Shown here: positions 36,328-47,600 of the stretch, piece after piece
Layout: the number at the start of each line of letters is the position of its first letter
How positions within the stretch are numbered: the first letter of the stretch is position 1
From: Burkholderiales bacterium GJ-E10
GTDB lineage: Bacteria; Pseudomonadota; Gammaproteobacteria; Burkholderiales; Burkholderiaceae_F
Direction: 5' to 3'
Assembly (NCBI GenBank): GCA_000828975.1
Contig: AP014683.1
Location: forward strand, 62,001-126,000
DNA length: 64,000 nt
Translations under genes and position numbers: made by a program
Notes under the pieces: model-generated
Told to the model about the DNA's origin: nothing
The model's database searches: none
What the model saw: the letters and a program-made list of their open reading frames with translations, nothing else

Positions 36328-37236
36328 TTAGCGTCCACTGTCGTCGCTCGCCATTACGTTCCAGTGCAGTTTGCGCTGCAGGGTCGCGAAATGGTTGTAT
36401 CCGGGCGGGTGCAGCAAGGTCGCGGCGTGTTCGCTTCGCCGCACGCGCACGATGTCGCCGGGTTTGAGCGCCTGATACGACTGCATGTCGAAATAGGCGC
36501 AGGCGGCCCGGCCTTCCGTGAGTTCGATCTCCACCTCCATGCCGTCCGGGATCGCGATCGGTCGCGCCGACAGCGAGTGCGGCGCAACCGGCACGAGCAC
36601 CAGACCGGCGAGGGCCGGGTGCAGGATCGGGCCGTTGGCGGAAAGCGCGTACGCGGTCGACCCCGTCGGCGTCGACAGGATGATGCCGTCGGCCCGCAGG
36701 TTGTACATGTTCACGCCGTTCACGCGCACCGTGAACGCGATCATGCCGCTCGCCGCGCCGTGCGACACGACGACGTCGTTGAGGGCATGGGCGTGCAGCG
36801 CGATGGCTCCCGCATGGACCACCTCGCCGGCCAGCATGGCGCGGCGGTCGGCCTCGAAGTTCCCGGCGAGCATGGGACCGAGCACGTCCGGGATCCGGTC
36901 GAGGGCGATGTCGGTGATGAACCCGAGCCGGCCGAAGTTGATGCCGATCAGGGGGACGTCGTAGGCTGCGAGATCGCGCGCGATGCCGAGCATGGTGCCG
37001 TCGCCACCGAGGACGATCGCCAGATCGGCCTGGGCGCCGATCGAGGCCAGGCTGTGCGCCTGCCGCTCCCCGGCGGCATTTCCCAGGGCGTCGTGCGCGT
37101 CCGTGTGCAGCAGCAGTGCCGACCCTGCCCCCTCGACCATGTCGACGATCCGGGCCAATGCCGCGGCCAGCGACGGCCGATTGGCGTCGCCGCGGGATTT
37201 CGCAAAAAGCGCGGCGGTTGGGAAGGGGACATTCAT
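36328..37236 (-). CDS. nadK: NAD kinase
   Basis: Phosphorylates NAD to NADP. The 302-residue protein has the GGDGT motif ([13 protein letters not shown] near residue 75), the N-D-V-V-V segment LNDVVVSHG and the conserved [20 protein letters not shown] near residue 190. ATG at 37236 fits the normal length. Divergent from hrcA; the gap of 85 bases holds both promoters, and no CIRCE element is seen there. Confidence 0.95.
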   Translation of the reverse strand: MNVPFPTAALFAKSRGDANRPSLAAALARIVDMVEGAGSALLLHTDAHDALGNAAGERQAHSLASIGAQADLAIVLGGDGTMLGIARDLAAYDVPLIGINFGRLGFITDIALDRIPDVLGPMLAGNFEADRRAMLAGEVVHAGAIALHAHALNDVVVSHGAASGMIAFTVRVNGVNMYNLRADGIILSTPTGSTAYALSANGPILHPALAGLVLVPVAPHSLSARPIAIPDGMEVEIELTEGRAACAYFDMQSYQALKPGDIVRVRRSEHAATLLHPPGYNHFATLQRKLHWNVMASDDSGR

Positions 37237-37321
37237 CGTGGCGCCGATTATGCAAGAATTGGCCGTCGCTCCCGGACCTCGTTGCGGTTTCCGCAGGATC
37301 CGGGTCTCATTTCCGGTAGCC

Positions 37322-38335
37322 ATGCTCGATCAGCGCGCTCGTCTTCTGCTCAAGACCCTGGTGGAACGGTACATCGCCGAGGGGCAGCCCGTGGGGTCGC
37401 GCGCGCTGTCGCGGATTTCGGGGCTGGACCTGTCTCCGGCCACGATCCGCAACGTGATGGCCGACCTGGAGGAGATGGGGTTCGTGGCGAGCCCGCACAC
37501 CTCCGCCGGGCGGGTGCCGACACCGCGCGGCTACCGGTTGTTCGTCGACACCTTGCTCACGGTGCAGCCGCTGGAGAGCGCCGCCCAGGAAATCCTGCAG
37601 GACCGGATGCAGGTGGCCGAGCCGCAGCGGGCAATCCAGACGGCGGCGCAGCTGCTCTCGAACCTGTCGCACTTCGCCGGCATCGTCCTGGCGCCCCGTC
37701 GCGCGATGGCGTTCCGCCAGGTGGAGTTCCTGGGTCTGTCGGAACGGCGGATCCTGATGATCGTGGTCGCGCCCGATGGCGACGTCCAGAATCGCATCCT
37801 GCTGACGCGGCACCCGTACAGTCAGGGTGAGCTGGTCGAGGCGGCCAACGCGCTCAACCAGCACTTCGCCGGCATGAGCTTCGAGCAGGCGCGGACCCGG
37901 CTGCAGGGCGACCTGCTGCAGTTGCGCGGGGAAATCCTGGCCCTGATGAACGCCGCGGTCGAGGTCGGCGCCGACGCGGTGGAAGAGGCGGAGCCGGTGG
38001 TCATCTCCGGGGAGCGCAAGCTGCTGGAAGTGGAAGACCTTGCTGGAAACATGGGGAAATTGCGCGCCTTGTTCGATCTTTTCGAACACAAGACGCGCCT
38101 GGCCGGCCTGCTCGACGAGTCGAGCCGGTCGCAAGGCGTGAAGATCTACATCGGCGGCGAATCCGAACTGGTTCCGCTCGATGAAATGAGCCTGGTCGCC
38201 GCCCCTTACGAGGCCAACGGCAAGGTCGTGGGCACCCTGGGGGTCATCGGGCCGACGCGGATGGCCTACGAACGCGTGATCCCGATCGTCGATATCACGG
38301 CAAAATTGCTGTCCGGCGCGCTGTCCCGGGACTGA
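37322..38335 (+). CDS. hrcA: Heat-inducible transcription repressor HrcA
   Basis: Repressor that binds CIRCE elements before chaperone genes, 337 residues. The winged-helix N-terminus ([48 protein letters not shown]) is the family signature, followed by a GAF-like dimer domain. It starts the hrcA-hemH-grpE-dnaK-dnaJ stretch. No CIRCE repeat (GCACTC-N9-GAGTGC) was found in the window, so its targets, likely groESL, lie elsewhere. Confidence 0.94.
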   Translation: MLDQRARLLLKTLVERYIAEGQPVGSRALSRISGLDLSPATIRNVMADLEEMGFVASPHTSAGRVPTPRGYRLFVDTLLTVQPLESAAQEILQDRMQVAEPQRAIQTAAQLLSNLSHFAGIVLAPRRAMAFRQVEFLGLSERRILMIVVAPDGDVQNRILLTRHPYSQGELVEAANALNQHFAGMSFEQARTRLQGDLLQLRGEILALMNAAVEVGADAVEEAEPVVISGERKLLEVEDLAGNMGKLRALFDLFEHKTRLAGLLDESSRSQGVKIYIGGESELVPLDEMSLVAAPYEANGKVVGTLGVIGPTRMAYERVIPIVDITAKLLSGALSRD

Positions 38336-38378
38336 GCGGCCGCCCGGACCGGCGCAAGAACAAGGAGAAACCGATCTG

Positions 38379-39410
38379 ATGCCCGATTCCCCGACCGAAG
38401 TCCCGGCCCGCACGGCGGTGCTCCTCGTCAATCTCGGCACGCCGGAAGCGCCTACGCCGGCGGCGGTGCGGACCTATTTGAAGGAATTCCTGCTCGATCC
38501 GCGGGTGGTCGAAATTCCGCAGATCGTCTGGCGTCCCGTGCTGCAAGGCGTCATCCTGCCGCGGCGCGGACGCGATGCGGCGGCGCGCTATGCCGGCATC
38601 TGGACGCCGGAGGGCTCGCCGCTGCTGGTCTACTCGCGCCGGCAGCAGCACCAGTTGTCGCTGGAACTGGCGAGCCGGGGACTGTCGGTCGATGTCGAGC
38701 TTGCCATGCGGTACGGCGAGCCGTCCCTGGCGGCGGCATTCGACCGCATGCGCCACGCCCACGTCGGCCGGATCCTTGTGCTGCCGATGTATCCCCAGTA
38801 CTCCGCAACGTCCACGGCCTCGGTGCTCGATGGGGTGATGCACTGGATGCTCGGCCAGCGCGATGTGCCCGAGTTGCGCTGGGTGCGGGATTTCCATGAC
38901 GACCCGGGCTACCTCGACGCCCTGGCGGAGTCGGTCCAGGCAGTCTGGGACGTCCGCGGTCGCCCCGACCGGCTGCTGCTCAGCTTTCACGGACTGCCGC
39001 AGCGCAACATCACCCTCGGCGATCCGTACCAGGAGCAATGCCTGCGCACGGCGCAACGCCTGGCCGAGGTTCTGCAGCTGCCTCCGGAGATGTGGGCGGT
39101 GAGCTTCCAGTCCCGTTTCGGCCGCGCCCGCTGGATCGAGCCCTACACGGTCGACACCTTGCATACGTGGGGGCGCGCCGGAGTGGGGCGCGTCGATGTG
39201 CTGTGTCCCGGATTCGTCGCCGACTGCCTCGAGACCCTCGAAGAGATCGCCGTCGAGGCCCGCAAGGAGTTCCTCACCGCCGGCGGCCGGGAATTCCATG
39301 CCATTCCCTGCCTCAATGCCGCGCCGCGGTTCATCTCGGCGCTGGCCGACCTGGTGCAGCGTCACCTCCAGGGCTGGCCGGGAGCTTCCTCCGAGTCCGT
39401 CGCTGGCTGA
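38379..39410 (+). CDS. hemH: Ferrochelatase
   Basis: Inserts iron into protoporphyrin IX, the last haem step. The 343-residue protein shows VLLVNLGTPEAP at the start, LPMYPQYSATSTAS, the signature LLSFHGLPQRNI (catalytic His near residue 208), FQSRFGRARWIEP and the C-terminal CPGFVADCLETLEEI. A strong ribosome-binding site (AAGGAGAAA) precedes the ATG. It lies between hrcA and grpE, a typical betaproteobacterial order. Confidence 0.95.
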   Translation: MPDSPTEVPARTAVLLVNLGTPEAPTPAAVRTYLKEFLLDPRVVEIPQIVWRPVLQGVILPRRGRDAAARYAGIWTPEGSPLLVYSRRQQHQLSLELASRGLSVDVELAMRYGEPSLAAAFDRMRHAHVGRILVLPMYPQYSATSTASVLDGVMHWMLGQRDVPELRWVRDFHDDPGYLDALAESVQAVWDVRGRPDRLLLSFHGLPQRNITLGDPYQEQCLRTAQRLAEVLQLPPEMWAVSFQSRFGRARWIEPYTVDTLHTWGRAGVGRVDVLCPGFVADCLETLEEIAVEARKEFLTAGGREFHAIPCLNAAPRFISALADLVQRHLQGWPGASSESVAG

Positions 39411-39437
39411 CCGTTCCGCGGCCGGAAGCCAAGACCT

Positions 39438-39465
39438 CTTGAATTTCGGCTGACCATCCCCAGAT
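39438..39465 (+). promoter_or_regulatory. Sigma-32 (heat-shock) promoter for grpE-dnaK-dnaJ
   Basis: CTTGAA at 39438-39443 and CCCCAGAT at 39458-39465 are 14 bases apart, matching the sigma-32 consensus CTTGAAA / CCCCATNT. It lies 54 bases before the grpE start, after hemH. Confidence 0.85.
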
Positions 39466-39518
39466 CGGGGGTCTGGGCCACGCAACCGCGTGGGCGCCAT
39501 CCTGGAACCAACGAGCTG

Positions 39519-40085
39519 ATGGGGGGCTGCATGACCGGCACCGAACGTCCGGAAAACGAAAAGAACGACCAAGCCGGCGCACCGGCCGAATCGCTGGAGA
39601 TCGGCGCGAGCGCCGATCCGATGATGGATCTGAATGCCGCGCTGGCGGCAGCCCAGGCGCAGGCCGAAGAGAATCACGAACTGTTCCTGCGCGCCCGCGC
39701 CGAGACGGAAAACGTCCGGCGGCGCGCCCAGGAAGATGTCGCGAAGGCGCACAAATTCGCCGTCGAGTCGTTTGCGGAGGCCCTCGTTCCGGTATTCGAT
39801 AGCCTCGAGAAGGCCTTGCAGGACGAGTCCGGGAGTGCGGCGACCCTGCGCGAGGGGGTGGATCTCACCTTGCGGCAGCTGCGGGCTGCGTTCGAGCGCG
39901 GCCGCCTCACGGAAATCAATCCGATCGGCGAGAAGTTCGATCCCCACCGCCATCAGGCGATCTCCGCGGTTCCGACCCAGGGCGATCCGCCGCCCAACCA
40001 CGTCGTGGCGGTGCTGCAGAAGGGCTGGATGATTTCCGATCGGGTGCTGCGGCCGGCTTTGGTCACCGTCGCGCAGGGGACTTGA
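39519..40085 (+). CDS. grpE: Nucleotide exchange factor GrpE
   Basis: Co-chaperone that releases ADP from DnaK, 188 residues. An acidic, disordered N-terminus is followed by a long coiled coil ([21 protein letters not shown]) and the C-terminal beta-domain [20 protein letters not shown]. The start may instead be the second ATG at 39531. It is preceded by a sigma-32 promoter and followed by dnaK after 122 bases. Confidence 0.94.
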   Translation: MGGCMTGTERPENEKNDQAGAPAESLEIGASADPMMDLNAALAAAQAQAEENHELFLRARAETENVRRRAQEDVAKAHKFAVESFAEALVPVFDSLEKALQDESGSAATLREGVDLTLRQLRAAFERGRLTEINPIGEKFDPHRHQAISAVPTQGDPPPNHVVAVLQKGWMISDRVLRPALVTVAQGT

Positions 40086-40120
40086 AACCGGGCCGATCGG
40101 CCGCACGTTTGGATCAGTCC

Positions 40121-40136
40121 GGGGCCTGAGGGCCCC
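40121..40136 (+). other. Hairpin in the grpE-dnaK gap
   Basis: GGGGCC-TGAG-GGCCCC forms a perfect 6-bp stem with a 4-base loop. There is no T-run; it may be an mRNA processing or stability element between the two cistrons. Confidence 0.35.
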
Positions 40137-40207
40137 ATCGAGATCCCGGGCTTCCGGAAATCTACGCAATCGCGCCGCGGGCGGCGCAGCAAGAAGGGAA
40201 AAAGGAA

Positions 40208-42154
<1,947 letters not shown>

Positions 42155-42171
42155 CGTATCGGTCGGGATCG

Positions 42172-42194
42172 CGGGCGGACGTTCGGTCCGCCCG
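42172..42194 (+). terminator. Stem-loop after dnaK
   Basis: A 9-bp stem (CGGGCGGAC / GTCCGCCCG, loop GTTCG) starts 17 bases after the dnaK stop. No T-run follows, so it may only partly end transcription or protect the dnaK message upstream of dnaJ. Confidence 0.45.
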
Positions 42195-42338
42195 TGATCG
42201 GAGCGATATCGGGCGCCGCGGGTGATGCCGCGGCGGAGCGCGCGGACCGGATTCCCGCCTTTGCGGCGGTGTCCGGTTTTGCAATTCCGGGGTTCCTTCC
42301 GGGGTTTCCCCCTTCGGCACCACGATTGAACGATCACC

Positions 42339-43484
42339 ATGTCCAAACGCGATTTCTACGAAATTCTCGGCGTCGCCAAGAACGCATCCGACGAGGAAAT
42401 CAAAAAAGCCTATCGCAAGATGGCGATGAAGTACCACCCGGACCGGAATCCGGGGGACAAGGCGTCCGAGGAGAAATTCAAGGAAGCCAAGGAAGCCTAC
42501 GAAATGCTCTCCGACGCGCAGAAGCGCGCGGCCTACGATCGCTTCGGCCATGCCGGCGTCGATCCCAACGCCGCGGCGGGCGGGTTCGGTGCCGGCGGCG
42601 CGGGATTCAACGGCGGGTTTGCCGAAGCGTTCGGCGACATCTTCGGCGACATCTTCGGCGGGGCGGCGCGCGGCGGCGGCCGGGCCGGCAACGCCTATCG
42701 CGGGGCCGATCTGCGCTACAACATGGAGATCACGCTCGAGCAGGCGGTCAACGGTTTCACCACCGACATCCGCGTGCCGTCCTGGGATCCCTGCGAAACC
42801 TGCGGCGGCACCGGCGCCAAGCCCGGCACCAAACCCAAGACCTGCACGACCTGCAACGGCTCGGGGGCGGTGCGCATGTCGCAGGGCTTCTTCTCGATCC
42901 AGCAGGCCTGCCCCACCTGCCACGGCAGCGGCAAGGTGATCGCGGAGCCGTGCGCCTCGTGTCATGGGGAAGGCCGCATCAAGCGCAACAAGGTGCTCGA
43001 GGTCGCGATCCCGGCGGGGATCGACGAGGGCCAGCGCATCCGCTTGAGCGGCAAGGGCGAGCCGGGGATGAACGGCGGCCCGCCGGGCGATCTCTACGTC
43101 GAGATCCGGATCAAGCCGCACGAGGTGTTCCAGCGCGACGGCGACGATCTTCACTGCGAGGTGCCGGTTTCGTTCGCGACCGCGACGCTGGGCGGCGAAG
43201 TCGAGTTTGCGACGCTCAAGGGCAACGTCAGCATCAGCCTTCCCGAAGGGACCCAGAGCGGCAAGACGTTCCGGCTGCGGGGCAAAGGCATCAAGGGTGT
43301 GCGTTCGCACCATCCCGGGGATCTCTACTGCCACGTGCGCGTGGAAACGCCGGTGCGCCTGACGGAGAAGCAGAAAAAATTGCTGCGGGAATTCGACGAG
43401 GCGCTCAACGAAGGCGGGACCAAGCATTCGCCGCAGACGAAATCCTTCATGGACAAGATGAAGGGCTTCTTCACGGCCGACTGA
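42339..43484 (+). CDS. dnaJ: Chaperone DnaJ (Hsp40)
   Basis: Hsp40 co-chaperone, 381 residues. J-domain with HPD ([10 protein letters not shown], residues 29-38), Gly/Phe-rich region 75-110, four Cys-X2-Cys-X-Gly zinc repeats ([36 protein letters not shown]) around 147-213 and C-terminal substrate domains. Separated from dnaK by 184 bases that hold a stem-loop but no other gene. Confidence 0.97.
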   Translation: MSKRDFYEILGVAKNASDEEIKKAYRKMAMKYHPDRNPGDKASEEKFKEAKEAYEMLSDAQKRAAYDRFGHAGVDPNAAAGGFGAGGAGFNGGFAEAFGDIFGDIFGGAARGGGRAGNAYRGADLRYNMEITLEQAVNGFTTDIRVPSWDPCETCGGTGAKPGTKPKTCTTCNGSGAVRMSQGFFSIQQACPTCHGSGKVIAEPCASCHGEGRIKRNKVLEVAIPAGIDEGQRIRLSGKGEPGMNGGPPGDLYVEIRIKPHEVFQRDGDDLHCEVPVSFATATLGGEVEFATLKGNVSISLPEGTQSGKTFRLRGKGIKGVRSHHPGDLYCHVRVETPVRLTEKQKKLLREFDEALNEGGTKHSPQTKSFMDKMKGFFTAD

Positions 43485-43545
43485 CGCCGGGAGCGGTGCG
43501 GCGCGCCGTTCGGCGCCCGCCCGTTCTTCGCGCGTTATCCGTCCG

Positions 43546-43929
43546 TCATTCGCCCAGCGCCTCTCCGATCCGTCGCCGGTCGCGTTTCGTCGGCCGGCCC
43601 TTGAGCGATCGCGCCGGATCGGATGCGTTCTGCACCCGGATCCGCTCGCGTCGCGCAATGCTTTCCGCGGTTTCCTCATAGAGCGTGCGCGCCGCGCTCG
43701 CCGGGCCGCGTTGCGCCGACAGCGCGCGGACGACGACCAGCAGGGTCTGCTCGCCCGCGTGAATCTCCATCCGTTCCCCGATCTTCACGGTGCGCGCCGG
43801 CTTGATGCGTTCGCCGGCGATACGGACGCGTCCCAGATCGATCGCGTGGGATGCGAGCGATCGCGTCTTGAAGAACCGTGCGGCCCATAGCCATTTGTCG
43901 GCACGCACGGAAGCACTGTCGTCAGCCAT
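43546..43929 (-). CDS. hslR: S4-domain RNA-binding heat-shock protein, Hsp15-like
   Basis: A 127-residue protein with an S4 domain at the N-terminus (VRADKWLWAARFFKTRSLASHAI, RVRIAGERIKPARTVKIGERMEI) and a basic C-terminal tail. Hsp15 binds stalled 50S subunits carrying peptidyl-tRNA and helps recycle them. ATG at 43929 fits. It lies next to the dnaK operon, facing dnaJ. Its promoter region appears to contain the palindrome at 44050-44068. Confidence 0.88.
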   Translation of the reverse strand: MADDSASVRADKWLWAARFFKTRSLASHAIDLGRVRIAGERIKPARTVKIGERMEIHAGEQTLLVVVRALSAQRGPASAARTLYEETAESIARRERIRVQNASDPARSLKGRPTKRDRRRIGEALGE

Positions 43930-44049
43930 CGGCAATCCGAATTTCCCCGGAAAGGCCGCGGACGGTGGGGTGCCCGCGGCCGCATGGCGCCATTTTCCTC
44001 CCATTTCCACCCTTTTCCCATATGGGTTTTCAGGGCAATGGCGATAAAA

Positions 44050-44068
44050 CATATCATGCCGTGATATG
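44050..44068. promoter_or_regulatory. Strong palindromic operator-like site
   Basis: CATATCA-TGCCG-TGATATG is a perfect 7-bp inverted repeat with a 5-base centre, in an unusually AT-rich patch (44030-44095). Further symmetry (ATCATG ... CATGAT, 44053-44081) overlaps it. On the minus strand TTGTGA and TATGTT flank it at 16-base spacing, a plausible hslR promoter; it could equally control the repeat protein gene to the right. Confidence 0.55.
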
Positions 44069-44228
44069 ATCACAACATGATAAGAAAAACCAGTCGCCCG
44101 TCCAGGATCCGCGAAACCCGTCGCGGAACACCTCGTCCGCCGCGCGCGAGTGCGCCATCCGGAAGCGGAGGACCGAGGAGATGCAGCAAGGTGAGTCCGG
44201 ACGCCGGAATATGGGAAAGGAATTGGAA

Positions 44229-44570
44229 ATGAAGGGTCTTCAGATGGCTGCCGCAGTGGTGTTCGCAATGTCCTGCGCTTCCGCGATGGCGGCGGGCGAT
44301 TCGCCGAGCGCGGCGAGTTGCCGGGCGTTCCCGTCCACCTGCGGAAACGGGGCGATGACCGAGTCCGCGTCGCCGTTGGCGGGGCAGGCGCAAGCAGGTC
44401 TGGTCTACGGTCCGAGCGCGGCGAGCTGCCGGGCGTTTCCGTCGACCTGTGCGACGACGCCGGGATCGGTGGTTCGCACGTCCGTGCCCGCGGCACCGGT
44501 GGGCGAGTCGGATCCGCAACCTTCCGCTGCGGCCTGTCGCGCATTTCCGTCGTCCTGCCGCAACGGCTGA
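44229..44570 (+). CDS. Small exported protein with three 36-residue Cys-pair repeats
   Basis: A 113-residue predicted secreted protein of unknown function. Residues 1-22 are a Sec signal peptide (MKGLQMAAAVVFAMS then CASAMAA). The mature part has three copies of the motif PSAASCRAFPSTC, starting at residues 26, 62 and 98, exactly 36 residues apart; the third reads PSAAACRAFPSSC. Each has a Cys-X6-Cys pair; the linkers are Gly/Ser/Ala/Pro/Thr-rich. Copies 1 and 2 are also close in DNA, pointing to tandem duplication. ATG at 44229 follows AAAGGAATTG, a good ribosome-binding site. No modifying enzyme or transporter is adjacent. I do not recognise the family. Confidence 0.72.
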   Translation: MKGLQMAAAVVFAMSCASAMAAGDSPSAASCRAFPSTCGNGAMTESASPLAGQAQAGLVYGPSAASCRAFPSTCATTPGSVVRTSVPAAPVGESDPQPSAAACRAFPSSCRNG

Positions 44571-44648
44571 GGCCCGGTTCCGTCGGGGGCGCCTGTCGTC
44601 CTCGGCGCGGATCGATGGGGGAACGTGGTGCCGCGGTCGCTCGCGGCG

Positions 44649-47600
44649 CTACGTTCCATCCCCGGAAAGACTCATCAGGGCGGCATTCCCTCCGGCCGCG
44701 GCGGTGTTCACCGTGATGGTCTGTTCCGTCACCAGTCGATCGAGCGCGTAGCGTTCCTCGGCGCTCGGTCGCACCAGCGCGATCCGCCGGCCCGGGCGCC
44801 GCGCGAGCAGCCAGCGCAGGTTGTGGGTGCGCCCGTCGTCGCCTTCGAACAGGGCCGCCTCGAACGGTTCGCGCCCCCAGTCCTCCACCCAGTCGATGTT
44901 CATCCAGACTGACGCGGGAATTCCGGAGAGCACGGCCCGGGAGCGCGCATCCGCGAGCAGCAGCGCGCGATTGTCCGTCGCCAGCACGGCCGCGAGTTGC
45001 GCCAGGACGCCGCGGCCTGCGAGGCGATGCCCGGAGCCGAGGCAGAGGATGCGGCCCAGGGGACGGTAGCGCAGCAGGTTGCTTTCCCCGGTCGGTGCAG
45101 GCAGGTCGACGCGGCAGCCGATCGGTGTGCAGGCAGCGTATTCGGCGCAGATCTGTGCCAGTTCATGGCGCCCGTCCGTCGACAGCCAGCGCTGAAAGTC
45201 GTGCAGCGCGGCCGGAGCCCCCGACTCCCGATGCGCGCCCCACCGCGCGATGCAGGATTGCGGATTCGCGGCGTCGACCGGTGCGGCCGCTTCGCGCCGC
45301 AGGCGCCGGACGATCCACGGGCCGCCCATCTTGGGGCCGGTTCCGGACAACCCATGGCCGCCGAACGGCTGCATGCCGATCGCGGCGCCGATCATGTTGC
45401 GGTTGGCGTAGACGTTGCCGGCCTCGATGCCGGCGGCGATCGCCGCCACGGTCTCATCGACACGGCTCTGGATGCCGCAGGTCAGCGCGTATCCGGTGGC
45501 GTTGAGTGCGTCGACGAGGGTCTCGAGATCCGCCCGCCGGTATCGCAGCACGTGCAGGATCGGCCCGAACGCCTCGCGCGCCAATTCGTCGACCGATTCG
45601 ATCGCGACGATGGCCGGCGAGAAAAAGCTTCCTTCGGCGCACTCGGGCGACAGCGGAATGCGCGCGAGAACGCGGTTGGCGGGGAACGACCCCAGGTGGG
45701 TGTCGAGCGCCGCGCGTGCCGACCCGTCGATCACCGGACCGATGTCGGTGGCGAGGGCGGCGGGATCGCCGACGCGCAGTTCGGCCGCGGCGCCGATCAG
45801 CATTTCGAGCATCGGCTCGGCGATCTCCTCCTGCAGGCACAGGATGCGCAGGGCGGAACAGCGCTGCCCTGCGCTGTCGAAGGCCGAACGCAGCGCGTCC
45901 AGGACAACCTGTTCCGACTGCGCGCTGGCGTCGACGATCATCGCGTTCAGCCCTCCGGTTTCGGCGATGAGGATCCGGTCCCGGTGGGTGGGCAGGGTGG
46001 CGACCGCGCGGTCCACGTCCTGTGCCGTATCCGTCGAGCCGGTGAACAGGACCCCATGCACCCGCACGTCCCGCACCAGCATGGCGCCGACCGCGCCGTC
46101 CCCGGGCAGCAGCTGCAGCGCGCTTCGCGGCACGCCGGCGGCATGCAGGCACTGCACCGCCCGCGCGGCGATCAGCGGGGTCTGTTCCGCCGGCTTGGCC
46201 AGGACCGGGTTGCCCGCCGCGAGGGCCGCGGCCACCTGCCCGACGAAGATGGCGAGCGGGAAATTCCATGGCGAGATCGCGACCACCGTGCCGACCGGCG
46301 AGCCCGTCGAGCCAGCATCGGTGCTATGGAGCTGCTGGGCGTAGTAGCGGCAGGCGTCGACCGCTTCGCGCACTTCGGCGATCGCCGCACCGAGCGTCTT
46401 CCCGGCCTCCCGGATGGCGAGCGCCAGAAACTCGTCCCGGCAGGACTCGAGCGCGTCGGCTGCTGCCTCCAGGATGGCGGCACGTTCGCCGGGCTCGGTC
46501 TTGAGCCAGACGCTGTCCACTGCCGCAGCGAACGCGGCATCGATCTCGGTGGCGTCCGCGTCGCGCACCGTTCCGACGATCTCGTCGTGCCGCGCCGGAT
46601 TGCGGATCGTCCGGCGCCCCGGCACGTCGGAGGCGGCAACCGCCGCTTCGCCGTGCGCTTCCGCGCCCGCGGTCGCCGGAACGCGCGCGAGGATCGCCTC
46701 GACCTCGTAGATTCCGGTGTGCTCGACCGCCCGGTCGATGGCCGCGCGCTGCGCCGCCGCGGCGCCGGGGTCATGCAGATCGATGCCGCTGGCGTTGCGC
46801 CGCGGCGCGGTGATGTGCGCCGGCAGGGGAATCGCCGGGTGGGGGGCGCCTTCGGACTGCCGCGCGGTGGCGAAGGGGTCCTCCAGCAGGTGGTCGATTT
46901 CGACGCTGGCGTCGACGATCCGCCGCACGAAGGAGGAGTTGGCGCCGTTTTCCAGCAGCCGCCGGACGAGATAGGGCAGCAGGGTCTCGTGCCGTCCCAC
47001 GGGCGCGTAGATCCGGCAGACGAGGCCGGACGGTACCGGTCCCGCCGCCTTGGCGGCGAGCACGCGGTCGTAGAGGGCTTCTCCCATGCCGTGCAGGCAT
47101 TGGAACTCGAACCGACCCGAACCGGGGGCGATGCCCGCCGCCGCCGTCATTTGCAGGATCAGGCACAAGGTCAGCGCGTTGTGCGTGGCGAATTGGGGGA
47201 ACAGATGGTCGCCATGGTCGAGCAGACGTCGGGCGCAGACCAGATAGGCGGCATCGGTGTGCGCCTTGCGCGTATAGACCGGGTAGTCCGCCAGCCCTTC
47301 CACCTGCGTGCGCTTGATCTCGCGGTCCCAGTAGGCACCCTTGACCAGCCGCACGCCGATGCGCCGGCCGCTTTCCCGCGCCAGTGCCGCCAGCCAGTCG
47401 ATCACCGGCAGGGCGCGCTTCTGGTAGGCCTGCACCGCGATGCCGAGGCCGCTCCAGTCCGCGAGGGCCGGATCGAACGCGAGCGCTTCGACGATGTCGA
47501 GCAGCGGTTCCAGCCGCTCGCCTTCCTCGGCGTCGAGATCGAGTGCAAGCCCGTGCTTGCGGGCCAGCCGGCAGAGTTCGCGGATCCGCGGCAGCAACTC

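Noticed and set aside
37237-37321. CIRCE operator before hrcA
   Set aside because: No GCACTC-N9-GAGTGC repeat or near match is present in this gap or before grpE.
40081-40140. A second sigma-32 promoter directly before dnaK
   Set aside because: CTTGAAA at 40081 and CCCCAT at 40133 are each present, but 45 bases apart, far from the required 13-15; the CCCCAT is part of a hairpin.
43930-44228. An extra gene in the hslR to repeat-protein gap
   Set aside because: Only short frames without ribosome-binding sites; the sequence is AT-rich and regulatory in character.
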